This document shows positions 8,129 through 15,787 of a stretch of DNA of 48,855 nucleotides, piece by piece. This DNA is from Comamonadaceae bacterium (lineage in GTDB: Bacteria > Pseudomonadota > Gammaproteobacteria > Burkholderiales > Burkholderiaceae_C): assembly GCA_013297985.1 (NCBI GenBank), contig JAAFIY010000012.1:1-48855 (forward strand), written 5' to 3'. Below the pieces are notes generated by a model, which saw only the letters and a list, made by a program, of their open reading frames with translations, was not told the DNA's origin and searched no databases. The translations under genes and the position numbers were made by a program. Each line of letters begins with the position of its first letter. Position 1 is the stretch's first letter.

Positions 8129-8596
8129 ATGAACCGCTGTGCCTTAGCCCTCGCCTTCAGCCTGTGCGCCGCCGCTTGGAGCGCGCCGCCTGCGCTGGCT
8201 CAAGTCACCTTGCCTGCTGGCTTTGAGCCGGTGCCCAGGGTGTTTCCGCAAACCGCCCGGCGCGGCACGCTGGTGGTAGTGGCCCCACCTGAAATCACCC
8301 TGGACGGCCGTCCTGCGCGCTTGTCTCCCGGCGTGCGCATTCGCGACCCGAAGAACCGCTTGGTCTTGTCAGGCACCTTGATCGGCCAAGAAGTGCTGGT
8401 GAACTATGTGCGCGACCCGCTGGGCCTGGTGCATGAGGTCTGGATCATCACCGAGGCCGAAGCGCGCCTGCGCCGCCCAGGCGCTGAAACCACCAACGTC
8501 ACCGCAGAGTCTGACCAAAACACCGGCCCGCGCGACGACGGCCGCACGCCCTTCAATCAATTGCCGCGCTTTGGTCAGCCACAAGCACCACGCTGA
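8129..8596 (+). CDS. Exported protein of unknown function
   Basis: This 155-residue protein starts with a clear Sec signal peptide (MNRCALALAFSLCAAAW, then cleavage near PPALAQ-VT). The mature part of about 130 residues has a beta-rich look, with RGTLVVVAPPEITLDGRPARLSPGVRIRD followed by VLSGTLIGQEVLVNYVRD and an EVWIITEAEA strand, then a low-complexity tail with TNVTAESDQNTGP and Pro/Gln residues. I do not recognise a named family. ATG 8129 is chosen because it begins the signal peptide; the frame is open upstream through the tRNA, which cannot be coding. The gene sits between the tRNA terminator and miaB. Periplasmic location is a fair inference, function is not. Confidence 0.75.
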   Translation: MNRCALALAFSLCAAAWSAPPALAQVTLPAGFEPVPRVFPQTARRGTLVVVAPPEITLDGRPARLSPGVRIRDPKNRLVLSGTLIGQEVLVNYVRDPLGLVHEVWIITEAEARLRRPGAETTNVTAESDQNTGPRDDGRTPFNQLPRFGQPQAPR

Positions 8597-8621
8597 CGTC
8601 AGCGCTGAGGGCGTTTAAGCC

Positions 8622-8676
8622 CAATCGGCCTGTAGCGCCCATTTTTAGGGCGCAATCAGCTATCTAAAAGATAGCA
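8622..8676 (+). repeat. Two-hairpin dispersed repeat, copy R1
   Basis: The best-preserved copy of the family. Hairpin 1 is GCGCCC-ATTTTT-AGGGCGC (8635-8653) and hairpin 2 is GCTATCTAAAAGATAGC, a perfect 7-base stem with a 3-base loop. They are joined by AATCA and preceded by AATCGGCC. It lies between the exported protein gene and miaB. Confidence 0.8.
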
Positions 8677-8692
8677 ACCTGCTAGTTTTTTT
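8672..8692 (+). terminator. Small hairpin with T-run at the end of repeat R1
   Basis: TAGCA-ACC-TGCTA (8672-8684) is followed by G and seven T. The stem is short, but the T-run is good and the site lies between two genes, so this could be the terminator of the exported-protein gene. Its left arm reuses the right arm of repeat R1 hairpin 2, so the two structures are mutually exclusive. Confidence 0.5.
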
Positions 8693-8718
8693 CATGCCCA
8701 TCACACACCGGTGCACCC

Positions 8719-10125
8719 ATGAACTCCACGTCTGTTGAATCCATCACCACCAGCGAGCCAGCCGCCAAAAAGGTCTATATCAAAACCTTTGGCTGCCAGA
8801 TGAATGAATACGACTCCGACAAGATGGTCGATGTGCTGCACACCGCCCAGGGCTACCAGCAAACCGATGACCCTGAGCAGGCCGATTTGATTTTGTTTAA
8901 CACCTGCTCGGTGCGCGAAAAAGCGCAAGAAAAAGTCTTTAGCGACTTGGGCCGCGTGCAGCATTTGAAAGCCAAGGGCGTGCTGATTGGCGTGGGCGGC
9001 TGCGTGGCCAGCCAAGAGGGCGCGGCCATCGTCAAGCGTGCGCCCTATGTGGATGTGGTGTTTGGCCCCCAAACCCTGCACCGCCTGCCTGAGTTGCTGG
9101 ATGCACGCCGCGCCGAGCGCCGCGCGCAGGTGGACATTTCGTTTCCTGAGATCGAGAAGTTTGACCACCTGCCCCCTGCCCGGGTGCAAGGCGCCAGCGC
9201 CTTCGTCAGCATCATGGAAGGCTGCAGCAAATACTGCAGCTACTGCGTGGTGCCCTACACCCGCGGCGAAGAGGTGTCGCGCCCGCTAGACGACGTGCTG
9301 GCCGAAGTGGCGCACCTGGCCAGCCAGGGCGTAAAGGAAGTGACGCTGCTGGGCCAAAACGTCAACGGCTGGCGCGCGCCCTTCACCAAAGCCGCTGCAC
9401 TCAATGACACCGACCCACCGCTGGGCGACTTTGCCCTGCTGCTGGAACTGGTGGCCCAGGTGCCGGGCATTGAGCGCATTCGCTACACCACCAGCCACCC
9501 CAATGAATTCACCCAGCGGCTGATTGACGCCTATGGCCGCATCCCGCAGCTGGTCAGCCATGTGCACCTGCCGGTGCAGCACGGCAGCGACCGCATCTTG
9601 ATGGCCATGAAGCGCGGCTACACCGCCCTGCAATACAAATCCACCGTGCGCAAGCTGCGTGCAGTGCGGCCTGATTTGGCGCTGGCCAGTGATTTCATCG
9701 TGGGCTTTCCCGGTGAGACCGATGCCGACTTTGACGCCCTGATGCGCCTGGTGCATGACTGCCAGTTTGACCATTCCTTCAGCTTCATCTACAGCCCGCG
9801 CCCCGGCACACCGGCGGCTAATCTGGAAGACGAAACGCCGCAAGACGTCAAGCTCAAACGCCTGCAAACCCTGCAAGCGCAGTTAGAGGCCAATATGAAG
9901 CGCTTCAGCCAAGCGCTGGTGGGCACGCGCCAGCGGGTGCTGGTGGAAGGCCACGCCCGCAAGCCCGCGCATGAGCTGATGGGCCGAACCATGTGCAACC
10001 GCATCGTCAACTTTGAAGGTCCTCAGCGGCTGGCGGGCCAGTTTGTAGACGTGGCCATCACCCAGGCCTATGCACATTCGTTGCGGGGCGATGTGGTGCT
10101 TAGCGCTGAAGCGACTGCCGCCTGA
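8719..10125 (+). CDS. miaB: tRNA-2-methylthio-N6-dimethylallyladenosine synthase
   Basis: MiaB is a radical-SAM methylthiotransferase that adds the methylthio group to isopentenyl-adenosine 37 of tRNAs reading UNN codons. The 468-residue protein has the family's three parts. The N-terminal UPF0004 domain has Cys26, Cys63 and Cys95 for the auxiliary cluster ([34 protein letters not shown]). The radical-SAM motif is CSKYCSYC (Cys169, Cys173, Cys176). A C-terminal TRAM domain runs from about residue 395. All cluster ligands are present. The N-terminal tail before [11 protein letters not shown] is about 17 residues longer than minimal, but no better in-frame start is seen. Repeat R1 and a short hairpin lie just upstream. 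Confidence 0.97.
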   Translation: MNSTSVESITTSEPAAKKVYIKTFGCQMNEYDSDKMVDVLHTAQGYQQTDDPEQADLILFNTCSVREKAQEKVFSDLGRVQHLKAKGVLIGVGGCVASQEGAAIVKRAPYVDVVFGPQTLHRLPELLDARRAERRAQVDISFPEIEKFDHLPPARVQGASAFVSIMEGCSKYCSYCVVPYTRGEEVSRPLDDVLAEVAHLASQGVKEVTLLGQNVNGWRAPFTKAAALNDTDPPLGDFALLLELVAQVPGIERIRYTTSHPNEFTQRLIDAYGRIPQLVSHVHLPVQHGSDRILMAMKRGYTALQYKSTVRKLRAVRPDLALASDFIVGFPGETDADFDALMRLVHDCQFDHSFSFIYSPRPGTPAANLEDETPQDVKLKRLQTLQAQLEANMKRFSQALVGTRQRVLVEGHARKPAHELMGRTMCNRIVNFEGPQRLAGQFVDVAITQAYAHSLRGDVVLSAEATAA

Positions 10126-10138
10126 CGGGCACTTTGAA

Positions 10139-11158
10139 ATGAATCGGGCTGCAGCGCCCTGTTTAATTGCCCAAGCAGCTATATTTTTAATAGCAAGCGC
10201 AGCGTGGGCACAAGGCAGTGCAGACCCGCGCACTGGCGCGCAACGCAATGTAGATGCGCTGCAATCAGCCTTTGGCACCCACGCCGCGCAACGCCGCGCC
10301 CACCCCAAAGGCATCTGCGCCACCGGCTCGTTTGTGGGCGATGTGGCCGTGCAGCGCCTGACCCGTGCCCACGCTTTTTTTAGCGGCCAGGCCTTGCCCG
10401 CCACGGTGCGTTTTTCAGTCGGCGGTGGCGATCCACGGGCAAGCGACACCATTCCCGGCGTGCGCGGCATGGCGGTGCACATCAGCGCCACTGGCCCCAG
10501 CGCACAGCCGCAACACTGGTTGATGGCGGGCATCAACTTGCCGGTGTTCAGCGTGGCGCAGCCAGAATTTTTTGCGGGCCTCACCGCCGCCCGTGCGCAG
10601 GGGCGCGACGCACTCGCCGCCTGGGTGCAGGCCCACCCGCAAGCCGGTGCGCAGGCGCAAATCGACGCCATCGCCCGCAACGGAGTGCCCGCCAGCTACG
10701 CCACCATCCCCTACTTTGGTGTGCACACTTTTTGGCTGGTGAATGCGCAAGGCCAGCGCCAGCCGATGCGCTGGCAGTGGATGCCGCAATCGGTGCCGCC
10801 GCAAATCCAGGCCGCACCCCATCAGCCCGATTTTTTAGCCGCGCGGTTGCGCGATCGCCTGGCCCAAGGCCCAGTGCGGTTTGAGCTGTGGCTGATGCAT
10901 CCGCAAGCCAGTGATGATTTGCTCAACCCCACCATCGCCTGGCCTTGGGACCGCCCCCACACCACCGCTGGCGTGTTGACCTTGCAGGCCATCGACGACG
11001 ACCCTCGATCACCCTGCGCGCGCCTGAGCTTTAACCCCCTGGTACTGCCCGACGGCATCGAGCCCAGCGCTGATCCGGTGCTGCAATCTCGCGCGGCGGC
11101 GTATGGGGTGTCACTGATGCGGCGCACCAGTGAACATTTGGGACTGGTGCCTAGGTGA
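10139..11158 (+). CDS. Exported catalase-like haem peroxidase (SrpA-type)
   Basis: This 339-residue protein belongs to the catalase superfamily, in the short single-domain peroxidase group, with the distal His55 in RRAHPKGICATGSF, the FSVGGGDPRASDTIPGVRGMA core (read in parts) and a proximal haem Tyr322 in RAAAYGVSLMRR. It would be a periplasmic, monofunctional haem peroxidase. The N-terminus is a plausible Sec signal peptide (hydrophobic AAIFLIASAAWA, cleavage near AWA-QG). Unusually, codons 2-21, which make up nearly all of that signal, coincide with a copy of the dispersed repeat (R2). ATG 10139 is 13 bases after the miaB stop. A short loss-of-signal version is possible if translation starts later, but no good later start is seen. 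Catalytic activity is inferred from the family. Confidence 0.85.
   Translation: MNRAAAPCLIAQAAIFLIASAAWAQGSADPRTGAQRNVDALQSAFGTHAAQRRAHPKGICATGSFVGDVAVQRLTRAHAFFSGQALPATVRFSVGGGDPRASDTIPGVRGMAVHISATGPSAQPQHWLMAGINLPVFSVAQPEFFAGLTAARAQGRDALAAWVQAHPQAGAQAQIDAIARNGVPASYATIPYFGVHTFWLVNAQGQRQPMRWQWMPQSVPPQIQAAPHQPDFLAARLRDRLAQGPVRFELWLMHPQASDDLLNPTIAWPWDRPHTTAGVLTLQAIDDDPRSPCARLSFNPLVLPDGIEPSADPVLQSRAAAYGVSLMRRTSEHLGLVPR
10142..10200 (+). repeat. Two-hairpin dispersed repeat, copy R2 (inside coding sequence)
   Basis: The copy begins AATCGGGCTGCAGCGCCC and ends with hairpin 2, GCTATATTTTTAATAGC, followed by AAGCGC. Order, spacing and A/T loops match R1 and R3. It is read in frame as residues 2-21 of the catalase-like protein. 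Confidence 0.75.
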
Positions 11159-11159
11159 A

Positions 11160-11214
11160 TTGGCCGCTAGCGCAATCAAATAGGGCGCAAGCAGCTATAT
11201 CTTTTGTAGCAAAC
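11160..11214 (+). repeat. Two-hairpin dispersed repeat, copy R3
   Basis: GCGCAATCAAATAGGGCGC forms a reduced first hairpin and GCTATATCTTTTGTAGC the second (one T-G pair). They are joined by AAGCA as in R2. The copy sits exactly between the convergent stop codons of the catalase-like gene and ffh, where it could act as a two-way transcript end. Confidence 0.78.
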
Positions 11215-11227
11215 GGTGGTGGCGCTC

Positions 11228-12664
11228 TCAGCGCCCCATACCCCCCATACCCCCACCCATGCCCGGCGGCAGCATGCCTTTCATGCCGGCTAAGCCGCCC
11301 GCGCCGCCCATGCGCTTCATCATCTTCATCAGGCCGCCGCCTTTCATTTTTTTCATCATCGTTTGCATTTGCTCGAACTCATTGAGCAAACGGTTCACGT
11401 CTTGCACCTGCACACCTGCACCGGCAGCAATGCGGCGCTTGCGGGTTGCTTTGAGCAGCTCGGGGCGGCGGCGCTCTTGGGGCGTCATGCTGCAAATGAT
11501 GCCTTCCTTGCGGCGCATGTCGCGCTCCGCGCGGTCCATGTCCACCTGGCCCGCTTGCGCGCCCAGGTTGCCGGGCAGTTTGTCGACAAAACTAGACAAG
11601 CCACCCATTTGCTTCATTTGGCGCAGCTGCATCAAAAAGTCTTGCAAGTCAAAGCCTTCGCCGCTTTTGACTTTGGCGGCCAGCTTTTGCGCCTCGGCCA
11701 CATCCACCCCGGCGCTCACCTGCTCCACCAGCGCCAAGATGTCGCCCATGCCCAAGATGCGGCCTGCGTGGCGTTCGGCGTCAAAGGCTTCCAGGCCGTC
11801 AATTTTTTCGGACACGCCCGCAAACTTGATGGGCGCGCCGGTAATTTGCCGCACCGATAGCGCCGCACCGCCGCGGCTGTCGCCGTCTAGCTTGGTGAGC
11901 ACGATGCCAGTCAGCGGCAAGGCTTCTTTGAAGGCGCGGGCGGTGTTCACCGCGTCTTGGCCCTGCATGGCGTCCACCACAAACAGGGTTTCGATGGGGT
12001 TGAGCGCGCCATGCAGGGCGCGAATTTCGGCCATCAGCGCTTCATCAATCGCCAAGCGGCCCGCCGTATCGACGATCAGCACGTCAAAGTAGTGGTTGCG
12101 CGCGTAGGCCAGCGCGGCGTGGGCAATGTCTAGCGGCTTTTGGTCTGCGGTGCTGGGAAACCACTCGGCACCGGCTTGCGCGGTCACGGTTTTGAGCTGT
12201 TCGATGGCAGCCGGGCGGTAGACGTCGCCCGACACCGTCAACACCTTTTTCTTACGCTTTTGAATCAGGTGGCGCGCCAGCTTGGCGGTGGTGGTGGTTT
12301 TGCCCGCACCTTGCAGGCCCGCCATCAAGATCACGGCGGGCGGTTGGGCAGCCAGGTTCAAGTCAGCCGCCGGCAGCGGCTGGCCCTTGTCATCCACACC
12401 CGCGGCCATAGTGGCCGTCAGCTCTTTGTGCACGATGCCCACCAGCGCCTGGCCGGGGGTGAGCGAGGCCATCACATCTGCGCCCAGGGCTTGCTCTTTC
12501 ACCCGGGCGATAAAGTCGCGCACCACGGGCAGGGCCACATCGGCCTCTAACAGCGCCATGCGCACTTCTCGCAGCATGTCGGCCACGTTGCCTTCGGTGA
12601 TGCGGGCCTGGCCGCGCATCTGCTTGACGATGCGCTGCAGCTTGTCTGAAAGAGCCGATGCCAT
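11228..12664 (-). CDS. ffh: Signal recognition particle protein Ffh (SRP54)
   Basis: Ffh binds signal peptides of nascent membrane proteins together with 4.5S RNA and delivers them to FtsY. The 478-residue protein has the N-terminal helical bundle, the GTPase P-loop GLQGAGKTTTTAKLA at about residue 116, the DTAGR and TKLDGDSRGG motifs, and a Met-rich M domain ending in a long Met/Gly tail (GGLMKMMKRMGGAGG, then PPGMGGGMGGMGR). It is slightly longer than the usual 450-460 residues because of this tail. ATG 12664 is the family start; the frame stays open upstream but that part is not conserved-looking and overlaps the divergent gene. The divergent ypjD gene starts 59 bases away. Confidence 0.97.
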   Translation of the reverse strand: MASALSDKLQRIVKQMRGQARITEGNVADMLREVRMALLEADVALPVVRDFIARVKEQALGADVMASLTPGQALVGIVHKELTATMAAGVDDKGQPLPAADLNLAAQPPAVILMAGLQGAGKTTTTAKLARHLIQKRKKKVLTVSGDVYRPAAIEQLKTVTAQAGAEWFPSTADQKPLDIAHAALAYARNHYFDVLIVDTAGRLAIDEALMAEIRALHGALNPIETLFVVDAMQGQDAVNTARAFKEALPLTGIVLTKLDGDSRGGAALSVRQITGAPIKFAGVSEKIDGLEAFDAERHAGRILGMGDILALVEQVSAGVDVAEAQKLAAKVKSGEGFDLQDFLMQLRQMKQMGGLSSFVDKLPGNLGAQAGQVDMDRAERDMRRKEGIICSMTPQERRRPELLKATRKRRIAAGAGVQVQDVNRLLNEFEQMQTMMKKMKGGGLMKMMKRMGGAGGLAGMKGMLPPGMGGGMGGMGR

Positions 12665-12723
12665 GGAAAACCTATGCAAAAAAGCGCCGTTACCACGCAC
12701 GCTTGAGCCGCTAAACTGAGCCG

Positions 12724-13593
12724 ATGATTCTAGGTGGCCCCCATCCTGCAGCCCTGGTGCTGACGGGCACCGCCGCGCTCTTGTACTTGGCGGCCGCCCG
12801 GGGCTTTCGCAAGGCCCGTGCGGATCCATCGGCAGCGGCGCCCTCCGCTCAGCCCCCCGCCTCGGCCCGACAAGCTTGGCCTACCTGGCCGATTTGGGCG
12901 CTGGTGGTGGCCTGGGCCATTCATGGCGCTTTGTTGGCATTCGGCGCAGGCCTCTTGACCAACCGGCCGGTACTGGGCTTTGGCCCTGCCTTGTCATTTA
13001 CCTGCTGGCTGGCCTTGGCGGTGTGCGCGCCAGAGGTGCGCCGCTACCCCCAATTGCCCCTGGCGCCCTGGCTGGCGGTGGCTGCTGGGGTGGGCCTGGT
13101 GGTGGCGTGGGCGTTTGCAGGGAGCCCCCTGCACGCGCCAGGCTCCATGTGGTTGGCGGTGCATGGCTTGCTGGGCTTGGCCTCTTATGGGCTGTTTGCC
13201 GCAGCGGTAGTGCATGCGGTGCTGCTGCGCCGGGCCGAAAAGCAACTGCGCCAACACACCGCGGCGCCCGCCCTGGGCGTGCCACTGCTCACGTTGGAAC
13301 GACTCACCTTTCGTTTTGTGGCCGCCGGATTCTGTGTCTTGACCGCCAGCTTGGCCGTTGGTGCGGTATACGGCCAGTGGTTTGACAACAACTTGGCGCG
13401 GCTGCGGGTAGACCACAAAACCGTCTTCTCTGTGCTGGCCTGGTTGACCTTTGCTGCTCTGCTGTGGGGCCGCTGGCGCTTGGGCTGGCGGGGTGCCCGG
13501 GCCACCCGCATGCTGTTTGGTGGCGCGGTGTTGCTGTTGCTGGCCTATGTGGGCTCGCGCTTTGTGTTGGAAGTGCTGTTGCACCGCGTTTAG
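12724..13593 (+). CDS. ypjD: Cytochrome c assembly-type inner membrane protein (YpjD/HemX-like)
   Basis: The 289-residue protein has about eight predicted membrane segments and the general plan of the CcsA/CcmC/HemX-type group. These include MWLAVHGLLGLASYGLFAAA and a C-terminal KTVFSVLAWLTFAALLWGR segment with conserved His and Trp. The family is linked to haem handling or cytochrome c maturation, but the YpjD branch next to ffh has no firmly established role. The location, divergent from ffh and upstream of a PP0621-type gene and pilSR, is the usual neighbourhood in Burkholderiales and is part of the support. The start ATG at 12724 begins directly with the first hydrophobic segment. Confidence 0.88.
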   Translation: MILGGPHPAALVLTGTAALLYLAAARGFRKARADPSAAAPSAQPPASARQAWPTWPIWALVVAWAIHGALLAFGAGLLTNRPVLGFGPALSFTCWLALAVCAPEVRRYPQLPLAPWLAVAAGVGLVVAWAFAGSPLHAPGSMWLAVHGLLGLASYGLFAAAVVHAVLLRRAEKQLRQHTAAPALGVPLLTLERLTFRFVAAGFCVLTASLAVGAVYGQWFDNNLARLRVDHKTVFSVLAWLTFAALLWGRWRLGWRGARATRMLFGGAVLLLLAYVGSRFVLEVLLHRV

Positions 13594-13659
13594 GCTCGCG
13601 CGCCTTTAGCGCTTTGCGCGCTGGCCTTTGGGCTCACCCCATTCTTTTGAGGTCTTGGC

Positions 13660-13920
13660 ATGCTGAAGTGGTTGTTGGTGGTGGTGATCGTGGTGGTGGC
13701 GTTTTATTTGTGGCGCTCTGCCCGTGAGCGCGACAGCGATCGCCCCGCCCCGGTGGCTAAGCCGCCGGCCAAAGCAAACACCTCGCCGCAGGAAATGGTG
13801 CGCTGCGCGCATTGCGGGGTGCACTTGCCGCGCCAAGATGCTTATCTGAACGGCCCCAACCTGTACTGCAGCACCGATCACCTGAAGCTGGGTCCGCAAA
13901 GCCGACCCGACGGCGACTAG
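13660..13920 (+). CDS. PP0621-family small membrane-anchored protein
   Basis: This 86-residue protein starts with one membrane segment (WLLVVVIVVVAFYLW), has a charged Pro/Ala linker, and ends in a small metal-binding-looking domain with CAHCGVHLP and a later CSTDH, so three Cys and nearby His could hold zinc. Length and arrangement match the PP0621-type proteins found next to pilS in many beta- and gammaproteobacteria. A role in type IV pilus control is suggested only by this neighbourhood. A GAGG sequence about ten bases upstream supports the ATG at 13660. The pilS gene follows 29 bases later. Confidence 0.85.
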   Translation: MLKWLLVVVIVVVAFYLWRSARERDSDRPAPVAKPPAKANTSPQEMVRCAHCGVHLPRQDAYLNGPNLYCSTDHLKLGPQSRPDGD

Positions 13921-13949
13921 CGGCGCTGTGCGGTTAAGAGCTCCCCCAA

Positions 13950-15704
13950 TTGACGCCTGCCACCGCCCTTTCTGAACCGGCCCACCCGCGCCCGGACGAC
14001 GAACGGCCCCTGCGCCTGTGGCGCGCGCTGCTCACCGGCCGTATTGCGCTGGCGGTGTTGCTGTGCACGGGCGTGTGGATTCAAGCGCTGACCGCCAACA
14101 CCTCGATCAGTTGGGACGCGAGCCTGCTGGGCTTTTATTTGGTGTGTGCCGTCGTCATGCGCTGGCTGCATGGGCGCGTGGTGCCGTCGGCCCGTGCAGG
14201 CCCACATTGGCTGGATTTGGTGGGCATCGATTTGCTCACTTTTAGCGCGCTGCAGTGGATGGACTTCAGCGCCTTGAGCTATGCGCCCTTGTTTGGCCTT
14301 CCGGTGCTGATGGCCGCTTTGTTTGGCAGTCGCCAGGTGGCGCTGGGCACCGCAGCGGGCGTGAGCTTGGCGCTGCTGGCACATGGCTGGTCGGCCAGCC
14401 TGGCGGCCGATTCCAATGCACGCTTGGTGCAAGCCGGGTTGGCCGGTTTAGGGTGGTTCTTGTTGGCTTTGCTACTGCACCAGATTGCGGTGCGTCTGGC
14501 CACCGAGAGCAGGTTGGCGCGGCTGGGCCAATCCCAAGCCCGCTTGCAACAACACGTCAACGCCTTGGTGATTGAGAACCTGCGCGACGGCGTGGTGGTG
14601 GTCGAGCGTGGCGGCACCCTGCGTGCGGCCAACCCGGCCGCTGTGCGCTTGCTGGGCGACGAAGCCGATCGACCACCCAGCACAGACACACCCGCCCACG
14701 CCAAGCCACCCCAGGTGCGCTCGGGCGCCTTGCTGGATTTGATCGAAACCAGCTTTGCGCAGCAGCTGCCGCAGTCGGCCGAGCTTGTCCTGGGCCAATT
14801 GGGCGACGCGGTACGGCGCGTGCAGGCCCATACCCGGCTGACCGATCCACAAGTGGCGGGCTCGTCGGCCGCGCAGCGTGACGAGGCCGATCCTGAACTG
14901 CAGCTGTGCGTGGTCTTCGTGCAAGACCTGCGCGAGGCCCAAGCCCGGCTGCGCACTGAAAAGCTAGCTGCTATGGGCCGCATGTCGGCCGCTGTGGCGC
15001 ATGAAATCCGCAATCCGCTGGCGGCCATCGTGCAGGCCAACGCCCTGCTGGCCGAAGACCTGCAGCGCCCTGAAGACCGGCGCTTGAGCGCCTTGATCGA
15101 CGCCAACGCCCAGCGCTTGGCGCGCATCGCAGAAGACGTGTTGAACATCTCCCGGGTGCAGCAGCAACTGCCCGTTCACACCACCGGCCAACGGGTGGGC
15201 CTAGACCCCGCTTTGGCCCGCATCGTGGCCGATTGGACGAGCGCCCACCCTGGGCGCCCGCTTTGGTCACACTTGCAATGCCCCGACCTCGATGTGGTGT
15301 TTGACTTGGAGCACCTGCGCCGCGTGGTGGTCAACCTGCTGGACAACGCCAAACGTTATGCCAGCGAGCAAGCCGACGCCATTCAGGTGCGCACCGAACA
15401 CCGCGACAACCGCTTTGCGGTGCTGAGTATTTGGAGCGACGGCGCACCCCTAGAACGCGGCGTGGAGCAACACCTGTTTGAGCCTTTCTTCTCGTCAGAA
15501 AGTCGTTCGACCGGGCTGGGTCTGTACATCTGCCGCGAGTTGTGCGAACGCCATGGCGCAGCGCTTCGCTATCAGCGGCGCCTGCGCATGTCGAGCGAGT
15601 CGAACTCGCGCGATGGCAATGAGTTCACCGTGGTGCTGCGGCGTCTGGGTGTGGGCGCCGCAGCCGAGCCCAATCCCGACGGCTTTGACACAATGCAGGC
15701 CTGA
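13950..15704 (+). CDS. pilS: Sensor histidine kinase PilS
   Basis: The 584-residue protein has about six membrane segments in the first 180 residues, a PAS-like region (ENLRDGVVVVERGGTLRAANPAAVRLLG) written here as part of residues 208-240, then the kinase core: H-box AVAHEIRNPLAAI with phosphoacceptor His351, N-box NLLDNAKRYAS and G-box STGLGLYICRELC. This is the PilS plan. PilS senses pilin levels in the inner membrane and phosphorylates PilR. The start is a TTG at 13950, chosen because no ATG or GTG is present before the first membrane segment. The spacing to pilR (83 bases) fits one operon. No pilin gene is in the window. Confidence 0.9.
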   Translation: MTPATALSEPAHPRPDDERPLRLWRALLTGRIALAVLLCTGVWIQALTANTSISWDASLLGFYLVCAVVMRWLHGRVVPSARAGPHWLDLVGIDLLTFSALQWMDFSALSYAPLFGLPVLMAALFGSRQVALGTAAGVSLALLAHGWSASLAADSNARLVQAGLAGLGWFLLALLLHQIAVRLATESRLARLGQSQARLQQHVNALVIENLRDGVVVVERGGTLRAANPAAVRLLGDEADRPPSTDTPAHAKPPQVRSGALLDLIETSFAQQLPQSAELVLGQLGDAVRRVQAHTRLTDPQVAGSSAAQRDEADPELQLCVVFVQDLREAQARLRTEKLAAMGRMSAAVAHEIRNPLAAIVQANALLAEDLQRPEDRRLSALIDANAQRLARIAEDVLNISRVQQQLPVHTTGQRVGLDPALARIVADWTSAHPGRPLWSHLQCPDLDVVFDLEHLRRVVVNLLDNAKRYASEQADAIQVRTEHRDNRFAVLSIWSDGAPLERGVEQHLFEPFFSSESRSTGLGLYICRELCERHGAALRYQRRLRMSSESNSRDGNEFTVVLRRLGVGAAAEPNPDGFDTMQA

Positions 15705-15787
15705 CGCTTAAGCGTCTCGCCAGGCTGCCGGATGCTGGGCGTCATAAGGGCCATTTCGCCGCAACTGTGTTTTGTAGTGCCACAACC

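Noticed and set aside
7974-8700. tRNA as an integration site for a genomic island
   Set aside because: No integrase, no duplicated tRNA 3' end and only normal core genes downstream.
11259-12092. 277-codon plus-strand frame opposite ffh
   Set aside because: It is antisense to an unmistakable Ffh and its composition (Ser, Pro, Arg) is that of a reverse-strand shadow.
14960-14980. Repeat-like AGCTAGCTGCTATG inside pilS
   Set aside because: It encodes the ordinary LAAMGRMSAA segment before the H-box; the likeness to the dispersed repeat is chance.
14279-15148. 289-codon minus-strand frame inside pilS
   Set aside because: It overlaps the kinase on the opposite strand and lacks a ribosome site or domain features.
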